Shown here: positions 7,147 to 15,251 of the stretch, in pieces
How the letters are laid out: each line of letters begins with the position of its first letter
Position numbering within the stretch: position 1 is the stretch's first letter
From: an uncultured Ruminococcus sp.
Lineage (GTDB): Bacteria > Bacillota > Clostridia > Oscillospirales > Ruminococcaceae
Length of the DNA stretch: 24,332 bases
Direction: 5' to 3'
NCBI GenBank assembly: GCA_937910385.1
Contig: CALEPT010000077.1
Location: 1 to 24,332 of the forward strand
Made by a program: the position numbers and the translations under genes
Notes under the pieces: generated by a model
Database searches by the model: none
Told to the model about the DNA's origin: nothing
The model's input: only the letters and a program-made list of their open reading frames with translations

Positions 7147-8064
7147 CTAAAGCGAATTGCGGAATTGCTTCGGAGTGAGTCCGTACTGCTGGCGGAACAC
7201 CTTGCCGAAATAGCTGATATGATTGAAGCCGCAGGCAAAGCATATCTCGGTTATCTGCATATTGGTATCCGCAAGGAGCTCCGCCGCCTTTTTCAGTCGG
7301 TACTCGTTAAGACAGCTTATCGGCTGCTTTCCTATTATATTGCGGAAGCAGCGAAAACATTCACTCTTGCTGATATTTGCAGAAGCTGCAATGTCGTCCA
7401 CGGTCAGGTCGGAGGCATAATTCTCGTGAATGAACGAGAGCATTTCCTTGAGCCGCTTTTCGCCGAGTCCGCTTTCCGCAGCAGGAGCAGAGTCCTCCGA
7501 GACGCTCGAAATATTCACCGCAAGCTTGTACCACAGCTCCCCGATAATGTTCCTGCATTGCAGTTCATAGCCGCGTTCTTTATGTTCCGATATACGATAG
7601 AGCTTCCTCACAGCAGCGAGAATATCCCTCTGCCACGGTATATCCTCTGAAAGCTTCATTCCGCGCAGGGACATATCTGTCACAACGGGACTGACGTATT
7701 TTCTGAATATAAGGTCTCCTCCGCAGTCGCCGATAAACTCAGGCATGAAGCAGACCGTATTCATGATAGGCTTTTCATCGTCCTCTATCGGACGCTCCAT
7801 GTGCATGGTATTGGAGTTGATGAAGAATCCTTCTCCCTCACCGACCTCGATAACGGTATCGTTTATGCAGCACATTACCCTCCCGGAAAGAACTACAGCT
7901 ATCTCGATCTCGGGATGCCAGTGCCAGTCGATGATATTGTCGGCGTACCAGTCAAAATTATTTTCATATATCCTCATTGGGAACTGAGGTGTACCGTGTA
8001 TCGCCGCCTCTCTGTAGCGGCTGCGATCGCCCGAGGGGTCGCTGCCGAAAACGGGTCTGTCCAT
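7147..8064 (-). CDS. AraC-family transcriptional regulator with cupin sensor domain
   Basis: Probable sugar-responsive regulator of the divergent GH31 gene; 305 aa. The N-terminal half carries an AraC-type cupin (DWHWHPEIEIAVVLSGR, then EVGEGEGFFINSNTMH), the usual effector-binding barrel. The C-terminal ~100 residues are two helix-turn-helix units. The first is LTVDDIAASANISKSECFRCF, and the second contains ITEICFACGFNHISYFGKVF, ending GLTPKQFR. The start is placed at ATG 8064 because AAAAGGAG lies eight bases before it. An ATG 21 bases upstream lacks a ribosome binding site, and its reading contains that AGGAG. By family analogy it likely activates the alpha-xylosidase gene, possibly in response to xyloglucan oligosaccharides such as isoprimeverose; this is inferred from the neighbour. 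Its own promoter overlaps a TTAGTCA repeat, so autoregulation is plausible. Confidence 0.9.
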   Translation of the reverse strand: MDRPVFGSDPSGDRSRYREAAIHGTPQFPMRIYENNFDWYADNIIDWHWHPEIEIAVVLSGRVMCCINDTVIEVGEGEGFFINSNTMHMERPIEDDEKPIMNTVCFMPEFIGDCGGDLIFRKYVSPVVTDMSLRGMKLSEDIPWQRDILAAVRKLYRISEHKERGYELQCRNIIGELWYKLAVNISSVSEDSAPAAESGLGEKRLKEMLSFIHENYASDLTVDDIAASANISKSECFRCFRNIIGKQPISCLNEYRLKKAAELLADTNMQITEICFACGFNHISYFGKVFRQQYGLTPKQFRNSL

Positions 8065-8141
8065 ATCAAAAGCTCCTTTTGGCATTATTTTTATACTTTT
8101 CGCCTGTATACTGATAGAATAACGCCGTAAATGATGTTATT

Positions 8142-8170
8142 ATTATATCAAATCATTAATTCTTAGTCAA
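8142..8170 (-). promoter_or_regulatory. Sigma-A promoter of the AraC-family gene
   Basis: Minus-strand TTGACT (8165-8170) and TATAAT (8142-8147) are 17 bases apart, about 78 bases upstream of the start codon at 8064. Confidence 0.85.
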
Positions 8171-8235
8171 GACATTTTTAGTCATCAAAGCAGTGTATCC
8201 CTCTCATTATCACAAAGCAAGCCGCTGACGACTAA
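8163..8235. promoter_or_regulatory. TTAGTC repeats between araC-type gene and GH31 gene (candidate regulator sites)
   Basis: TTAGTCA occurs at 8163-8169 and 8178-8184 as direct repeats 15 bases apart, and TTAGTC occurs in reverse at 8230-8235. The first copy overlaps the -35 box of the regulator gene. The rightward GH31 gene has no consensus promoter here, as expected for an activator-dependent one. Confidence 0.35.
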
Positions 8236-8268
8236 CAACCGATAACCATTTAATAAGGAGTATGTGCT

Positions 8269-10584
8269 ATGAAAATTTCAGACGGATTCTGGCTGAACAA
8301 GCCGGGCTACAACGTAAACTACGCTACACAGATGTACGACATCGAAGCAGATGAAAACTCGATAACCGTCTATGCCACGAATCAGTGGATAGGCAACCGC
8401 GGCATGACCCTCGGCGGTCCTATGCTTACTGTACGCTTCACCTCAACCCTTGAAAACAGTATAAAGGTGAGCGTAGAGCACTATTCGGGCGCACTGAAGA
8501 AGTCCCCCGCATTTCAGCTCAATGAGGACAGCTCATTCAAGCCCGTTGTGAACAGGCTCGAAAACGGCGGCTACGAGCTCATCTCGGGCAAGACAAAAGT
8601 GAAAATAGGCTCGGAAAAGAGCGGCTGGGACGTCTCGTACTGGTATGAGGACAGACTCCTCACCAAGTCGGGCTGGAGGACCACTTCCCTTATTGAGGAA
8701 GATGAGTGGTTCGCAAACAATCAGCGCACAGCAGAGGCGGGGGCACGCTTCTTTGCCAAGTCCGATAACGGCGACAGCTCCTACATACGCGAAATGCTCA
8801 ACATCTCCGTAGGCGAGTACATCTACGGCTTCGGCGAGAAATTCTCCACTTTTGTTAAGAACGGTCAGACCGTAGAGGTCTGGAACAATGACGGCGGTAC
8901 GTGCTCCGAGCAGTCCTACAAGTCCATTCCGTTCTATGTTTCCTCCCGCAGCTACGGCGTTTTCGTCAACCACCCCGAGAACGTTACCTTCGAGGTGGCA
9001 AGCGAGACAGTTTCCAAGGTAGCATTTGCCGTTCAGGGACAGCGCCTTGAGTACTTCGTTTTCGGCGGCGCGACTGTTGCCGATGTTCTCACAGCTTACA
9101 CAGACCTCACCGGCAAGCCCGCACTCCCCCCCGCATATTCCTTCGGTCTGTGGCTCTCTACCTCGTTCACGACGAGCTACGACGAAGAGACCGTGAGCTC
9201 GTTCATCGACGAAATGGAACGCCGCGATATCCCGCTCGACGTTTTCCACTTCGACTGCTTCTGGATGAAGGAGTTCGAGTGGTGCAGCTTTGAATGGGAC
9301 AAGAGAATGTTCCCCGACCCCAAGGGCTTTATTTCACGCCTTAAAGAAAAAGGTCTCAAGGTATGCGTATGGATAAACTCCTATGTAGGACAGCGTGCCC
9401 CAGTATTCAAGGAGCTTGCCGAGAAAGGCTACTTCATCAAAAATAAGGACGGCTCGGTATTCCAGTGTGATATGTGGCAGCCCGGCATGGCTATCATCGA
9501 CTTCACCAATCCGGGCGCGCGTGAGTGGTTCGCCTCAAAGATAAAGGGTCTCGCGGAGCTCGGCGTTGACGCTATCAAGACCGACTTCGGCGAGCGTATC
9601 CCCACAGACGTTGTTTACTACGACGGCTCAGACCCGTACAAAATGCACAACTACTACACCTACCTCTATAACAAGACCGTTTTCGAGGCGTTAAAGGACG
9701 TAAAGGGCATAAATAACGCCTGCCTGTTCGCGCGATCGGCTACTGTCGGCGGACAGCAGTTCCCCGTACACTGGGGCGGCGACTGCTTCTCGAACTACGA
9801 GTCGATGTGGGAGACCCTCCGCGGCGGACTTTCGCTGTGCCTGTCGGGCTTCGGCTTCTTCTCGCACGATATCAGCGGCTTCGAGGCTACCGGTACTCCC
9901 GACCTCTACAAGCGCTGGACGGCGTTCGGACTCATGTCCACGCATTCGCGCTATCACGGAAACAGCTCATACCGCGTTCCGTGGAACTTCGACGAGGAAA
10001 GCTGCGACGTTTCGCGCCACTTCGTAAAGCTCAAGGGCAGACTCATGCCGTATCTCTTCGCTAACGCCGTGAACACCCACAAAACGGGCGTTCCGATGAT
10101 GAGAGCTATGGTGATCGATTATTCCTACGACCGCGCTGCTCTTACAGTTGATACACAGTATATGCTCGGTGATTCGCTCCTTGTCGCTCCCGTATTCAAC
10201 GAGGAGGGTATCTGCGACTTCTATCTTCCCGAGGGCGGGACATGGACGGATATCCAGACAGGCGAACAGCTTTCCGGCGGAAGCTGGTACACAAAGAAGT
10301 ATGATTACTTCGGTATGCCGCTCTATGCAAAGCCCGATTCCATCATCGTGTTCGGCGACTTCAAAAACACCGCCGAGTACGACTACGCTAACAACATGAA
10401 GATAGTCGTATACGGTCTTGAGGACGGACACACTGCAGAGACTAAAGTCTACGACAAGGACGCACAGCTTGCGGCAAGCGTGAGCGCAGTCCGCATCGGC
10501 GACAAGATAACCGTTACCGTTACAGGTACAGACAAGCCCTTCACAGTTGAAAGCGCACAGGGTCTTGAGATCGTTACAAAGTAA
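8269..10584 (+). CDS. yicI: Alpha-xylosidase, GH31 family (YicI type)
   Basis: Releases alpha-linked xylose from the non-reducing end of xyloglucan oligosaccharides such as isoprimeverose. The 771 aa nearly equal E. coli YicI (772) and align throughout by eye. The nucleophile is Asp439 in KTDFGERIPTDVVY. The acid/base is Asp505 in HWGGDCFSNYESM. Their spacing of 66 residues equals that in YicI (416 and 482). SGFGFFSHDISGFE follows, and RYHGNSSYRVPW is also typical. There is no signal peptide, so the enzyme is cytoplasmic and acts on imported oligosaccharides. The start has AAGGAG nine bases upstream. It is transcribed divergently from an AraC-type regulator and ends at a terminator, so it is a single-gene unit; no transporter gene is adjacent. 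Activity on other alpha-glycosides cannot be excluded, but the KTDFGERIP signature favours xyloside. Confidence 0.94.
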   Translation: MKISDGFWLNKPGYNVNYATQMYDIEADENSITVYATNQWIGNRGMTLGGPMLTVRFTSTLENSIKVSVEHYSGALKKSPAFQLNEDSSFKPVVNRLENGGYELISGKTKVKIGSEKSGWDVSYWYEDRLLTKSGWRTTSLIEEDEWFANNQRTAEAGARFFAKSDNGDSSYIREMLNISVGEYIYGFGEKFSTFVKNGQTVEVWNNDGGTCSEQSYKSIPFYVSSRSYGVFVNHPENVTFEVASETVSKVAFAVQGQRLEYFVFGGATVADVLTAYTDLTGKPALPPAYSFGLWLSTSFTTSYDEETVSSFIDEMERRDIPLDVFHFDCFWMKEFEWCSFEWDKRMFPDPKGFISRLKEKGLKVCVWINSYVGQRAPVFKELAEKGYFIKNKDGSVFQCDMWQPGMAIIDFTNPGAREWFASKIKGLAELGVDAIKTDFGERIPTDVVYYDGSDPYKMHNYYTYLYNKTVFEALKDVKGINNACLFARSATVGGQQFPVHWGGDCFSNYESMWETLRGGLSLCLSGFGFFSHDISGFEATGTPDLYKRWTAFGLMSTHSRYHGNSSYRVPWNFDEESCDVSRHFVKLKGRLMPYLFANAVNTHKTGVPMMRAMVIDYSYDRAALTVDTQYMLGDSLLVAPVFNEEGICDFYLPEGGTWTDIQTGEQLSGGSWYTKKYDYFGMPLYAKPDSIIVFGDFKNTAEYDYANNMKIVVYGLEDGHTAETKVYDKDAQLAASVSAVRIGDKITVTVTGTDKPFTVESAQGLEIVTK

Positions 10585-10591
10585 AAATTGA

Positions 10592-10618
10592 GGCGGCTGA
10601 AATTCAGCCGCCCTTTTT
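10592..10618 (+). terminator. Terminator of the alpha-xylosidase gene
   Basis: GGCGGCTG AAATT CAGCCGCC followed by CTTTTT, starting eight bases after the stop codon. Confidence 0.93.
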
Positions 10619-10619
10619 A

Positions 10620-10648
10620 TTGCTATTTTTTTTAGATTATGATATAAT
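10620..10648 (+). promoter_or_regulatory. Probable promoter of the polA operon
   Basis: TTGCTA (10620-10625) and TATAAT (10643-10648) have a 17-base spacer. It lies directly after the upstream terminator and before the dispersed repeat, which would put the repeat in a roughly 190-base polA leader. Confidence 0.65.
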
Positions 10649-10654
10649 ATTATT

Positions 10655-10777
10655 GTGAGACTTTGTCCCACCACCGCAAGGGCTGTCTGCCCTTGACCCG
10701 ACGAGCTGAATCAGCTCGACCATATCTACGCTGCCGCCCGCGGAGCTCGCTCACTCTTTACGAGTCGTGCAGTCGCT
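10655..10777 (+). repeat. Dispersed intergenic repeat, degenerate copy A
   Basis: This block has the same order of parts as copy B at 15088-15194. There is a hairpin GTGAGAC-TTT-GTCCCAC (10655-10671, one mismatch), then CAAGGGC-TGTCT-GCCCTTG (10677-10695). A 32-base block (10746-10777) matches 15163-15194 at 26 of 32 positions by direct comparison. An extra palindrome, CGAGCTGA / TCAGCTCG, lies at 10702-10718. It has no open reading frame of its own and probably forms structure in the polA leader. Confidence 0.65.
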
Positions 10778-10848
10778 TTGCGCTGATGATAATATCAGGC
10801 GACACATTCAATTCCGAATTCCTATTCCGAATTAAACGGAGGTAATAT

Positions 10849-13386
10849 ATGAAGCTTCTCGCAATAGACGGAAACAGCATTCTCAACCGCGCTTTCTACG
10901 GTATAAAGCTGCTCTCCAACAAAAAAGGACAGTTCACTAACGCAATATTCGGATTCATGAACATCTACCTGAAAAATGTATCCGATGTAAAGCCCGACGC
11001 TGTTGCGGTCGCATTTGACCTCAAGGCTCCGACTTTCAGACATAAGGCTGTATCATACTACAAGGCAAACCGCAAGGGAATGCCGCCCGAGCTCGCCGAG
11101 CAGCTCCCCCGCGTAAAGGAGCTCCTCACGCTCATGGGAGTGAAGGTCGTGGAGTGCGAGGGCTTTGAGGCGGACGATATCCTCGGTACGCTCGCACAGA
11201 GCTGCTCAGGCAGTGGCAACGAGTGCTTCGTCCTCACGGGAGACCGCGACAGTCTCCAGCTCATCGACGATAAGGTGACCGTGCTCCTTGCAACAAACCG
11301 CGAAACTGTCAATTACACTCGCGAACGCTTCCGCGAAGATTATGGCTTTGAGCCGATACGCCTCATCGACCTGAAAGCCCTCATGGGCGACAGCTCCGAC
11401 AATATTCCCGGAGTCGCCGGTATCGGCGAAAAAACTGCCTCCGCACTCGTAAAGGAGTATGGCACAATAGAGGAGCTTTACGAGAAATATGAGGGCTCCG
11501 ACCTGACCCGAGGTGTTAAGGCAAAGCTTGCAAACGGCGCAGATTCAGCAAAGGAGAGCAAGTGGCTCGCAACTATAGTGCGCGACGCTCCTATTGACAC
11601 AAATATAAATGATTATGTTCCGTCTGAGATCGACGCTCCCGCTGTAAGCCGCCTGCTGACCGAGCTGGAAATGTACAAGCTGCTGGAAAAGCTCGGTATC
11701 TCCGCTTCCGAAAGCGAAAAAGCCGCTCCCGTCGAAAATGCGGACGAGGTCGCAGAGATCGAGGTCACACAAAGTGAACTGACTGTGGAAAAGTTTGCAG
11801 ACATCACTGACTGCTGCTACCTTTTTGACGGAAAGCACCTTACCGTTTACAGCGAGAATGAAGTTCTGTCGGCTTCTGACGAGAATATTATCCTCGCTTT
11901 TATGGAGTCCGACTGTACAAAATCGACTGACGACGCCAAATCTCATTATCGTTATGCAATGGCGCACGGCAGAGAGCTGCGCGGTATCGTTAACGATGCG
12001 GCTATCTGCGGATATCTGCTCAACACCTCCGCCTCGGACTACACGATAGAAAAGCTCTGTGCGGAATATGGCATACACTACTATTCGGAAAAAGGAGAAC
12101 TTGCCGACCTTCTCTCCATGAAAGGTCTTTTCGTGAAGCTCCGCAGCACTATAGAGTCCGAGGGCATGACGAGCCTGCTCGAAAGCATCGAGCTTCCGCT
12201 CACGGAAGTCCTTGCCTCTATGGAGGATATCGGCGTAAGAATAAACAGAAACGGCGTTGAGGAATTCGGTATATACCTCACCGAGATGATCGAAGAAACG
12301 CAGCAGATGATATACGATGAAGCAGGACACGAGTTCAACATCTCCTCCCCCAAACAGCTCGGCACGGTGCTCTTTGAAGAGCTCGGACTTCCGGCAAAGA
12401 AAAAGACCAAAACGGGGTATTCAACAAATGCAGATGTTCTCGAGGAGCTTCGCAGTCAGTCACCTATCGTGGACAATGTCCTGAAATATCGCCAATACAC
12501 TAAGCTCAACTCGACCTACGTCGTGGGTCTGCTCGACAAGATAGCTCCCGACGGACGTATCCATACATGGTTCCGCCAGACCGAGACCCGAACCGGGCGT
12601 ATCTCCTCCACCGAGCCGAATATGCAGAATATCCCCGTGAGAACAGAGCTCGGCTCACAGATGAGAAAATTCTTCATAGCCGACGAAGGCAAGACCCTCA
12701 TTGACGCTGATTACAGCCAGATAGAGCTGCGCGTCATGGCTCATCTATGCGGCGATAAAAACATGATAGCAGCGTTCAGCTCCGGGGAAGATATTCACAC
12801 CTCGACCGCCGCACAGGTCTTTGATATGCCGCCCGTTATGGTGACCCCCGAGATGAGAAGCGCTGCGAAAGCTGTGAACTTCGGGATCATCTACGGTATC
12901 GGAGCATTCTCACTCTCAAAGGACATCGGCACGAGCGTTGCTCAGGCAAAAAAATATATAAGTGATTACCTTGATAAGTATCCAAAGGTAAACGAGTTCA
13001 TGGAATCGACCGTCGAAAATGCCTCACGCGACGGCTACGTAACGACTATGTTCGGAAGAAGGCGGCGAATACCTGAGCTATCATCATCCAACAAAATGCT
13101 GCAAGCCGCCGGAAAGCGTATTGCTATGAACACGCCTGTTCAGGGAACTGCCGCAGACCTCATCAAGATAGCGATGATAAACGTCTACCGCCGCCTGAAT
13201 GCTGAGGATCTCGACGCAAAGCTCATTTTACAGGTACACGACGAGCTTATTCTGGAAGCCTCACTCGACTGCGCTCAGCGAGCCTCTGAGATACTCAAGG
13301 AGGAAATGCAGGACGTTTATGATATGAGAGTCCCGCTTTCTGTGGACGTTCACACCGGAGATTCGTGGTATGAGGCAAAGGGCTGA
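10849..13386 (+). CDS. polA: DNA polymerase I
   Basis: Family A polymerase for Okazaki primer removal and repair gap filling; 845 aa. The N-terminal 5'-3' nuclease (about 1-285) shows DGNSILNRAFYG, YKANRKGMP, EGFEADDILG, LTGDRDSLQLID and GDSSDNIPGVAGIGEKTA. The middle region (about 290-480) corresponds to the 3'-5' exonuclease fold but is short and lacks a visible DxE catalytic motif. It is therefore probably proofreading-dead, as in many Gram-positive PolA proteins. The polymerase domain carries motif A DADYSQIELR (about 619), motif B RSAAKAVNFGIIYG (670-683) and motif C QVHDEL (795-800). The start follows CGGAGG by seven bases. It is the first gene of a tight cluster: rimI begins three bases after its stop. 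Confidence 0.97.
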   Translation: MKLLAIDGNSILNRAFYGIKLLSNKKGQFTNAIFGFMNIYLKNVSDVKPDAVAVAFDLKAPTFRHKAVSYYKANRKGMPPELAEQLPRVKELLTLMGVKVVECEGFEADDILGTLAQSCSGSGNECFVLTGDRDSLQLIDDKVTVLLATNRETVNYTRERFREDYGFEPIRLIDLKALMGDSSDNIPGVAGIGEKTASALVKEYGTIEELYEKYEGSDLTRGVKAKLANGADSAKESKWLATIVRDAPIDTNINDYVPSEIDAPAVSRLLTELEMYKLLEKLGISASESEKAAPVENADEVAEIEVTQSELTVEKFADITDCCYLFDGKHLTVYSENEVLSASDENIILAFMESDCTKSTDDAKSHYRYAMAHGRELRGIVNDAAICGYLLNTSASDYTIEKLCAEYGIHYYSEKGELADLLSMKGLFVKLRSTIESEGMTSLLESIELPLTEVLASMEDIGVRINRNGVEEFGIYLTEMIEETQQMIYDEAGHEFNISSPKQLGTVLFEELGLPAKKKTKTGYSTNADVLEELRSQSPIVDNVLKYRQYTKLNSTYVVGLLDKIAPDGRIHTWFRQTETRTGRISSTEPNMQNIPVRTELGSQMRKFFIADEGKTLIDADYSQIELRVMAHLCGDKNMIAAFSSGEDIHTSTAAQVFDMPPVMVTPEMRSAAKAVNFGIIYGIGAFSLSKDIGTSVAQAKKYISDYLDKYPKVNEFMESTVENASRDGYVTTMFGRRRRIPELSSSNKMLQAAGKRIAMNTPVQGTAADLIKIAMINVYRRLNAEDLDAKLILQVHDELILEASLDCAQRASEILKEEMQDVYDMRVPLSVDVHTGDSWYEAKG

Positions 13387-13389
13387 GAT

Positions 13390-13836
13390 ATGGAGATAAA
13401 AAGGATAACGCCCGACTTGCCGCGTTCTGTGTTCGAGGAGCTTGCCGCGCTCGACAGGAGCTGCTTCGCAAATGAAAACTGGTCCGCGCAGGACTTCCTC
13501 AGCGAGTCCGAAAAACATGACGGTATAGTTCTTGCGGCGTATATTTATAATGACCTCGCGGGGCTCATTGCGGGATTTACTGCCTCAGACACGGGGGAGA
13601 TACTGACTGTTGCGGTCTCACCCGAGCATCGCAGAAATGGTATTGCGCGAAGGCTTTTAGAAGAATTTCTTACGCTTCTGCCTGATGAAACCAAGACTAT
13701 CGCCCTTGAGGTAAGGCAGTCGAACTCCGCAGCTATAGCTCTGTATGAAAGCTTTGGCTTCACTAAAGCAGGAGTAAGGCGCAGATTTTACCGCGGCCCT
13801 GCAGAGGACGCAGATATTATGGTCAAAAACATATAA
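13390..13836 (+). CDS. rimI: Ribosomal protein S18 alanine N-acetyltransferase-like GNAT protein
   Basis: GNAT acetyltransferase of 148 aa, the usual RimI size. RimI acetylates the N-terminal alanine of ribosomal protein S18. The acetyl-CoA site is visible as LTVAVSPEHRRNGIARRLL (about 72-90, the V-x-P-x-x-R-x-x-G-I/A pattern). The LEVRQSNSAAIALYESFGF region with a later RRRFY is typical of RimI. It sits between polA (3-base gap) and tsaD (12-base gap), and rimI next to tsaD is common in bacteria, which supports the name. The ribosome binding site is modest (AAAGGG), so translation may be coupled to polA. Other substrates cannot be excluded. Confidence 0.88.
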   Translation: MEIKRITPDLPRSVFEELAALDRSCFANENWSAQDFLSESEKHDGIVLAAYIYNDLAGLIAGFTASDTGEILTVAVSPEHRRNGIARRLLEEFLTLLPDETKTIALEVRQSNSAAIALYESFGFTKAGVRRRFYRGPAEDADIMVKNI

Positions 13837-13848
13837 AGGAAGATAAAA

Positions 13849-14859
13849 ATGCTTATTTTAGGAATAGAAAGCTCCTGCGACGAGACCGCCGCAAGCGTTG
13901 TTGAGGACTGCCGCACGATACGCTCGTCGGTGATCTCCACTCAGATAGAGGAGCATAAAAAGTACGGCGGAGTAGTCCCCGAGATAGCCTCGCGCCGTCA
14001 CTGCGAAAACATACTCGGTGTTGTAAGTCAGGCTCTTGACGAGGCAGAGATCTCTCTCGCCGACCTCGACGGTATCGCCGTTACATACGCGCCCGGACTC
14101 ATCGGAGCGCTTCTTGTGGGAGTAAGCTTCGCAAAGGGTCTTGCCATGTCCGCTGATAAGCCCCTTATTCCCGTCCATCACATCGCGGGACATATCGCCA
14201 CGAATTACCTCACCCATCCCGAGCTGGAGCCGCCTTATCTGTGTCTTGTGGCAAGCGGAGGTCACAGTCATATCATCGAGGTGCTGAGCTACACGAAATT
14301 CCGCGTCATTGGCAGGACCCGTGATGACGCTGCCGGAGAATGCTTTGATAAATGTGCCCGTGCAATGGGTTTCCCCTACCCCGGCGGAGTCCATATCGAC
14401 CGCGCGGCTCAGTCAGGCGATCCGAACACTTTCAAGCTCCCAAGACCGGCTGTTGCCGGAAGCGAATTTGATTTCAGTTTCTCCGGTCTGAAAACGGCAG
14501 TCATAAATATGCTCCACAATGCCGAGCAGAAGGGCATAACACTCGACCGAAACGACCTTGCTGCAAGCCTGCAGGCGGATATCTCCGCTATCCTCACCGA
14601 AAAGACTATCCGTGCGGCACGTTCACTCGGGTATAAAAAAGTTGCCCTTGCAGGCGGAGTTTCGGCAAATACGGGAGTCCGCACGGCACTTTCGGAAGCG
14701 TGCCGACATGAGGGCTTTGAGTTTTTCATGCCGGAAAAAAGTCTCTGCGGAGACAACGGTGCGATGATAGCCTGTCAGGGAAGCTATAACCTCCTCGCGG
14801 GTATAACGGCGGACGAAAGCCTGAATGCCGTCGCTACTCTTTCAATGGAGGAGATATGA
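13849..14859 (+). CDS. tsaD: tRNA N6-adenosine threonylcarbamoyltransferase
   Basis: Catalytic subunit that transfers the threonylcarbamoyl group from TC-AMP to A37 of ANN-decoding tRNAs (t6A), working with TsaB and TsaE. The 336 aa are normal for the family. It starts MLILGIESSCDETAAS, the ASKHA nucleotide-binding start. The metal ligands HHIAGH are at about 110-115, followed by VASGGHSH and DDAAGECFDKCAR. FSFSGLKTAV, AGGVSANTGVR and CGDNGAMIA follow. AAGGAAG precedes the ATG. No tsaB or tsaE lies in the window, although tsaB often sits beside rimI. The stop overlaps the next small gene by four bases (ATGA). Confidence 0.97.
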   Translation: MLILGIESSCDETAASVVEDCRTIRSSVISTQIEEHKKYGGVVPEIASRRHCENILGVVSQALDEAEISLADLDGIAVTYAPGLIGALLVGVSFAKGLAMSADKPLIPVHHIAGHIATNYLTHPELEPPYLCLVASGGHSHIIEVLSYTKFRVIGRTRDDAAGECFDKCARAMGFPYPGGVHIDRAAQSGDPNTFKLPRPAVAGSEFDFSFSGLKTAVINMLHNAEQKGITLDRNDLAASLQADISAILTEKTIRAARSLGYKKVALAGGVSANTGVRTALSEACRHEGFEFFMPEKSLCGDNGAMIACQGSYNLLAGITADESLNAVATLSMEEI

Positions 14860-15038
14860 TGAGCTCGACCAACTGCGACACTTGTACAAATTACGTCTAT
14901 GACGAAGATTACGACTGCTATGTCTGCATGGTGAACCTTGATGAGGACGAGATGTACCGCTTTTTGCAGGGTACAAACTATGCCTGCCCATATTACCGCC
15001 TCGACGACGAATACGGCGTTGTAAGGCACCAGAATTGA
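14856..15038 (+). CDS. Small Cys-rich conserved protein downstream of tsaD (DUF6472-like)
   Basis: 60 aa, acidic, with Cys at 7, 10, 21, 24 and 44 (CDTC, then CYVC, then CPYY). Two CxxC pairs suggest a small metal-binding (probably zinc) fold. DEDYDCYVC and LDEDEMYRFL resemble a small clostridial family I recall as DUF6472; that label is from memory. The ATG at 14856 overlaps the tsaD stop. A second ATG at 14859 is better spaced from GGAGG and may be the true start (59 aa). Translational coupling to tsaD suggests a role tied to tRNA modification or ribosome function, but no function is known to me. A terminator-like hairpin follows at 15063. Confidence 0.82.
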   Translation: MMSSTNCDTCTNYVYDEDYDCYVCMVNLDEDEMYRFLQGTNYACPYYRLDDEYGVVRHQN

Positions 15039-15059
15039 TAGGTATCAGGTGTTAAATTG

Positions 15060-15251
15060 TAGGGGCAGACGTGTGTCCGCCCTTTTTGTGGGGCTCTGCC
15101 CCACACCCCGCCAAAGAGTCAGTCGCCTCTTTGGAATCTCATTTCACGCCCACGCTCGCAATCTCGCTCACTTTGTACGAATCGCAAAGTCGCTCTCCGC
15201 TCGCGGGAATATTATATAGAATAATGTAAGGGAGCACAGTGCTTGCCCCTA
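15060..15251. repeat. Dispersed repeat copy B, MITE-like, with terminal inverted repeats
   Basis: A 192-base element bounded by TAGGGGCA (15060-15067) and TGCCCCTA (15244-15251). Inside are three hairpins: GGGCAGAC-GTGT-GTCCGCCC plus T5 (15063-15087), GTGGGGC-TCT-GCCCCAC (15088-15104) and CCAAAGAG / CTCTTTGG (15111-15134). A block at 15163-15194 is shared with copy A. It has no coding capacity. The TAGGGGC-type end is a style familiar from small non-autonomous elements in clostridial genomes. No clear target-site duplication is visible. The right end supplies the stop codon of the leftward lipoprotein gene. Confidence 0.6.
15063..15087 (+). terminator. Terminator-like hairpin after the polA-rimI-tsaD operon
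   Basis: GGGCAGAC-GTGT-GTCCGCCC (one A-C mismatch) followed by TTTTT, 25 bases after the stop of the small Cys-rich gene. It is part of repeat copy B, so the element may have brought the terminator. Confidence 0.7.

Noticed and set aside
8533..9249. Minus-strand open frame inside the alpha-xylosidase gene
   Set aside because: Antisense shadow of GH31 coding sequence, without its own ribosome binding site or recognisable product.
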